NCBI GenBank assembly: GCA_021397835.1
Contig: JAJFZO010000433.1
Location: 1,364,001-1,428,000 of the forward strand
Direction: 5' to 3'
Source of the DNA: Moringa oleifera
Lineage: Eukaryota > Streptophyta > Magnoliopsida > Brassicales > Moringaceae
Length of the DNA: 64,000 nt
Below are positions 61,405-64,000 of this stretch, in pieces (within the stretch, counting starts at the first letter, position 1; each line of letters starts with the position of its first letter). The position numbers and the translations under genes were made by a program. The notes below the pieces were generated by a model. It worked only from the letters and a program-made list of their open reading frames with translations, had not been told where the DNA came from and ran no database searches.

Positions 61405-61667
61405 ATTGATCCCGCTTCTCACCTTTTGGCTATTGTGAGGAGACAGAAACAGGAGGGCATTTGAAAGGGTTGAAACATCCCTCAATGTGTTACAGAAAAG
61501 ATAGATTCATATACTTAAGGGATCCTTTTGTGAATGAGAGGGACCTTATAGAGTTTATAGATGTCCTCACTTCTAGATAAGATTTAACTCAACTTTTGTA
61601 CATGAGTGGCAGCCCCTTGGTGCCTTATAGTTAATATAATGTTAACTTTTTTTTTTAATAAACAAAA
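61405..61667 (+). mobile_element. 5'-truncated LINE 3' end with target-site duplication
   Basis: A 263-bp insertion in copy B that is absent from copy A. It carries the plant L1 3' signature gtggcagccccttggtgcc and a T-rich/A-rich tail (aactttttttttttaataaacaaaa). It is flanked by CTTGAAATTGGCT, identical at 61392-61404 and 61671-61683, extendable to 16 bp with one mismatch. Confidence 0.85.
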
Positions 61668-62480
61668 GAGCTTGAAATTGGCTGAGCATCAAATTAGCTT
61701 GAAGTTCAAATAAAAAATAATTCCAATTGGGCCAAGCTCAAGCTTGAACTAAGTAATTTTAAATTAGATTTTTTTCAAGCTTACTGAAAGCTCAGCCCAA
61801 CCCATTGACAAGCACATGTGATTGGCATCTACAATGTCTATGTTCTTTATGTGTGAATGTGAGTGTGAGTGTGAACACTCCATGTTCCATGTCTATGCTC
61901 CAAAGCATTTGTACGGTGCGTTTGTAGAGAAGAGAACCTAAGAGGAATAAGAAGGCCAATTTGGTGAGAACAAGATGTAAATGCTAGATGTTTCCATTAT
62001 TGCAAGAGAGAACACATTTCCTAAGCATCTTGAGACAAACTTTTTACTTCCTGAAAAACAACCTAAAATTGATAGTTTATATTTACTTTTCTATGTACTT
62101 ATTTCATGGCACTGACTATCCTAAAACATGGTCTTTTTGGCCACTGTCACCCTTATGAAGATAAATGATGAGAGATCTTCCATGATTAAGAGTGAGATCT
62201 TCCCTATCAGCAACAGGAACCACTTGTGGGTTGCAGAGATGGATTTTTCATCTTCTCTCACATTCCATATCTATTCGGATTGGCTGTTGCTGTCTCTTTA
62301 ATTCTTAAAAACTGACTAAACTTCCCATAAAACCTCACATTCGCATTCTCATGCAATTTTGCCTCTGACCACTAATGTTCAAATGTTGCACAAATTTGAT
62401 GGCATCACTAGTAAAGAAATGCAAAAGAACAACAAATTAGACAAGTGTCCAGCAGCCTTACACAAATTTAATCTCAGATC
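61668..62480. other. Copy B flank; no gene
   Basis: Continues the match to copy A (46630-46950, then 48383-48660). It includes a short (GTGTGA)n-like stretch at 61853-61872. No coding frame. Confidence 0.5.
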
Positions 62481-62727
62481 TTGTTACCTGATTCTTCCAG
62501 AAATAATTGGGTAGAATTTCACAAGCAATCATCAAAGCATCAACTTTGAGCCTTCAACAGTCTGGTTTAAATTTCCCTCATACTCTAACAGTGAGATGGT
62601 CAACAACTACAGGTGGTAATGAAACATACAGCCTTAGGTTTTCCTGGGATTAACAGAACAGAAGAAATGCCCATTTCAACAACTGGAATTAAGTTTTAAT
62701 TCTCTGTCAAGTTGAATGATAAAGATA

Positions 62728-62915
62728 AATGAGAATCCTTGGTTCCACCTCTAAACAAACTTCAGTAATCTCTGTATCAACAAATATGAGACAAACACAT
62801 TGCTCGCCAGAGTCCTAGGGATAGCTGAGAATCCTCGGTTCCACCTCTAAACAAACTTTGGTAATCTTGGTATCAACAAATATGAGACAAACGCATTGCT
62901 CACAAGAGTCATAAA
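62728..62915. repeat. Two-unit ~97-bp tandem repeat
   Basis: Two adjacent units share gagaatcc-t-ggttccacctc, taaacaaactt-gtaatct, tatcaacaaatatgagacaa and cattgctc. They start at about 62731 and 62828. Found only in the part of copy B with no copy A counterpart. Confidence 0.85.
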
Positions 62916-62954
62916 TCCTCAAATTTATACCTATTTTTACCATCCTTTTTTTTA

Positions 62955-63170
62955 ATATAGAAATATGTATAATTATATTGCTATTATGACAGCAAGGGAG
63001 TGCCTCTCATTTACAAGTATAAGAAACCTATCTAGAGATAAGAAATTTTATGAATTCTGCTACGTCTTCCTCGTTTACAATGTTTACCCCTTTAACTCAA
63101 GCTCCCAATATTTTAACCTATCTATCTGTAAAAATAAAATATAAAAATAGTGCCTCACATTTTTAACATT
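62955..63170 (-). mobile_element. Second LINE 3'-tail remnant in copy B
   Basis: The plus strand reads agcaagggagtgcctctcattta, then 'gataagaaattttatgaattctgc', 'cctcgtttacaatgt' and 'ctcccaatatttt'. This is the same arrangement as the older LINE tail at 54885-55100 (caaggaagtgcctccc, aaagattttcataaaatc, cctcattaacaa). It splits a stretch that is continuous in copy A around 48760-48800. Confidence 0.45.
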
Positions 63171-63819
63171 CTTTTAGATAAAGTAAATCCTAATCTCAAA
63201 GATCTTGGCTCCATTAAGCATCTCTCAAACTTGAATTTCCGGTTTACATAACCTATCAAACTATCCCATATACTCAAAGCTTCCCGCAAACATGTAAGAA
63301 AATAATAGCAACAATATTAGGTCAAAACCCATGCCAAAGGGAGTGAGAGAAAAACCTATGTAAGTCGATGTATATGGCAAAACGCAATTTTTTTACTTCA
63401 TAAATCTATGACTATGGCATTTCCTTCTTAAAAAGTTACCCAGCAAATTCTTCTTAGCTATTTATTCTGTTTCTTTTCAGTTTATCAATATCTGCTATTT
63501 TTTCCACAATTTTCTATTTCTTATTCTCTTCTCATCTCTTACTTCTATGATAGCATGTGGCCAACAGCTTTGAAAACTTCATCACATATCACATCTAGTC
63601 AGGCTAGTTAAATACAATACTCTAATTGAAACAGTGCCATTTCAACTATAGTTTTTGTTAGGTAGAAAATAATAGCAGTTCTATACTTTGTACAGACAAT
63701 GTCTTAAATTTTTTAATCACAAATGAAATTATGTTCATATTTTGTTTCGTCATCTTATTGACTTCAATTTTGTTGCCTTGCAACTATATTTCCTTGTGCT
63801 TCTAGCAATTTTTCGATCA

Positions 63820-64000
63820 CCTTCCTTTTCTTTTATCAAAAACAAGGACTGTATATACACACACTAAATGGCACCAAGGAAGTGCCTCCCAAATGCACGT
63901 ACAGTTAACAAGACAAAGATTTTCATAAAATCTACAATATCTACCTCATTAACAAAATAATCTCCTGTCATCCAAAGTTCCAAAACCTGAGCCCCCATCA
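63820..64000 (-). mobile_element. Copy B version of the old LINE tail
   Basis: Same position and order as 54885-55070: A-rich tail in ttccttttcttttatca, then ggcaccaaggaagtgcctccc. It continues to the right edge of the window. Confidence 0.5.

Larger units (their letters stand above)
59675..64000. repeat. Segmental duplication copy B (runs off the window)
   Basis: Same orientation as copy A. It begins with agagaattgataaaatatag, the counterpart of the PPR gene's agagaactgatgaaacatag at 43822, and ends at the window edge still matching copy A at about 55070. Copy-B-only insertions are a LINE tail (61405-61667), a tandem repeat region (about 62480-62915) and a second LINE tail (about 62955-63170). 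It lacks the 5.4-kb LINE and the 1.4-kb interval of copy A. Confidence 0.85.

Noticed and set aside
1..64000. CRISPR arrays, bacterial operons, tRNA or rRNA genes
   Set aside because: Repeats found are microsatellites, short tandem repeats and LINE pieces. No cloverleaf-type tRNA or rRNA core was recognised, and the DNA is plant nuclear.

Overview
The window is nuclear DNA from a dicot-like flowering plant. Genes are split by AT-rich introns with GT-AG borders, intergenic tracts are very AT-rich, and there are plant L1-type LINE remnants, dinucleotide microsatellites, and plant-specific families (PPR, NPH3/BTB, plant GPI-anchored proteins, B3). I cannot name the species from sequence alone.

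Layout. 1-1079 (-): first three exons of cytosolic seryl-tRNA synthetase, running off the left edge. 3843-11363 (-): ten-exon gene for a 1015-residue acidic, WEF/WGDF-motif protein resembling plant synergin-gamma-like proteins. 12722-13734 (-): two-exon GPI-anchored secreted protein. It is divergent, across about 710 bp carrying two CACGTG boxes, from 14446-15685 (+), a short-chain dehydrogenase (SDR). A tandem SDR paralogue at 17482-18573 (+) lacks the last intron of the first. 20347-25263 (-): mevalonate kinase, 5 exons. 25.3-28.3 kb: extremely AT-rich, gene-free. 28319-31475 (-): indole-3-acetamide-hydrolase-like amidase (AMI1 type), 9 exons. 32200-34857 (-): RING-finger protein of Topors-like type, 7 exons including a 56-nt exon. 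36295-36840 (-): B3-like domain. 38032-40303 (-): BTB/NPH3 protein, 4 exons. 41117-41803 (+): glycine-rich membrane protein of unknown role. 42204-43901 (+): intronless PLS-type PPR protein. 44361-45937 (-): alpha-crystallin-domain protein of the IDM2/IDM3-like group.

From about 43.8 kb onward the window is repeat structure. A segment running from the last codons of the PPR gene through the alpha-crystallin gene and its upstream DNA (copy A, about 43.83-55.07 kb) recurs in the same orientation as a decayed copy B (about 59.68 kb to the window end). Copy A is split by a roughly 5.4-kb minus-strand LINE flanked by TCTTAACTT, while copy B retains the empty site. Copy B has its own 263-bp LINE tail with a 13-16-bp target duplication. 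A third, inverted fragment of the alpha-crystallin gene lies at 55.88-56.58 kb between two ~330-bp direct repeats. The duplication therefore created two pseudogene copies of exon 1 next to the intact gene, and LINE activity reshaped both copies afterwards.

The genes are ordinary plant genes with unrelated functions and no operon-like pathway is implied. The most interesting material is the duplication and LINE history at 44-64 kb and the structural differences between the SDR paralogues. All exon borders were placed by eye from reading frame, GT-AG sites and family knowledge; no database search was run.
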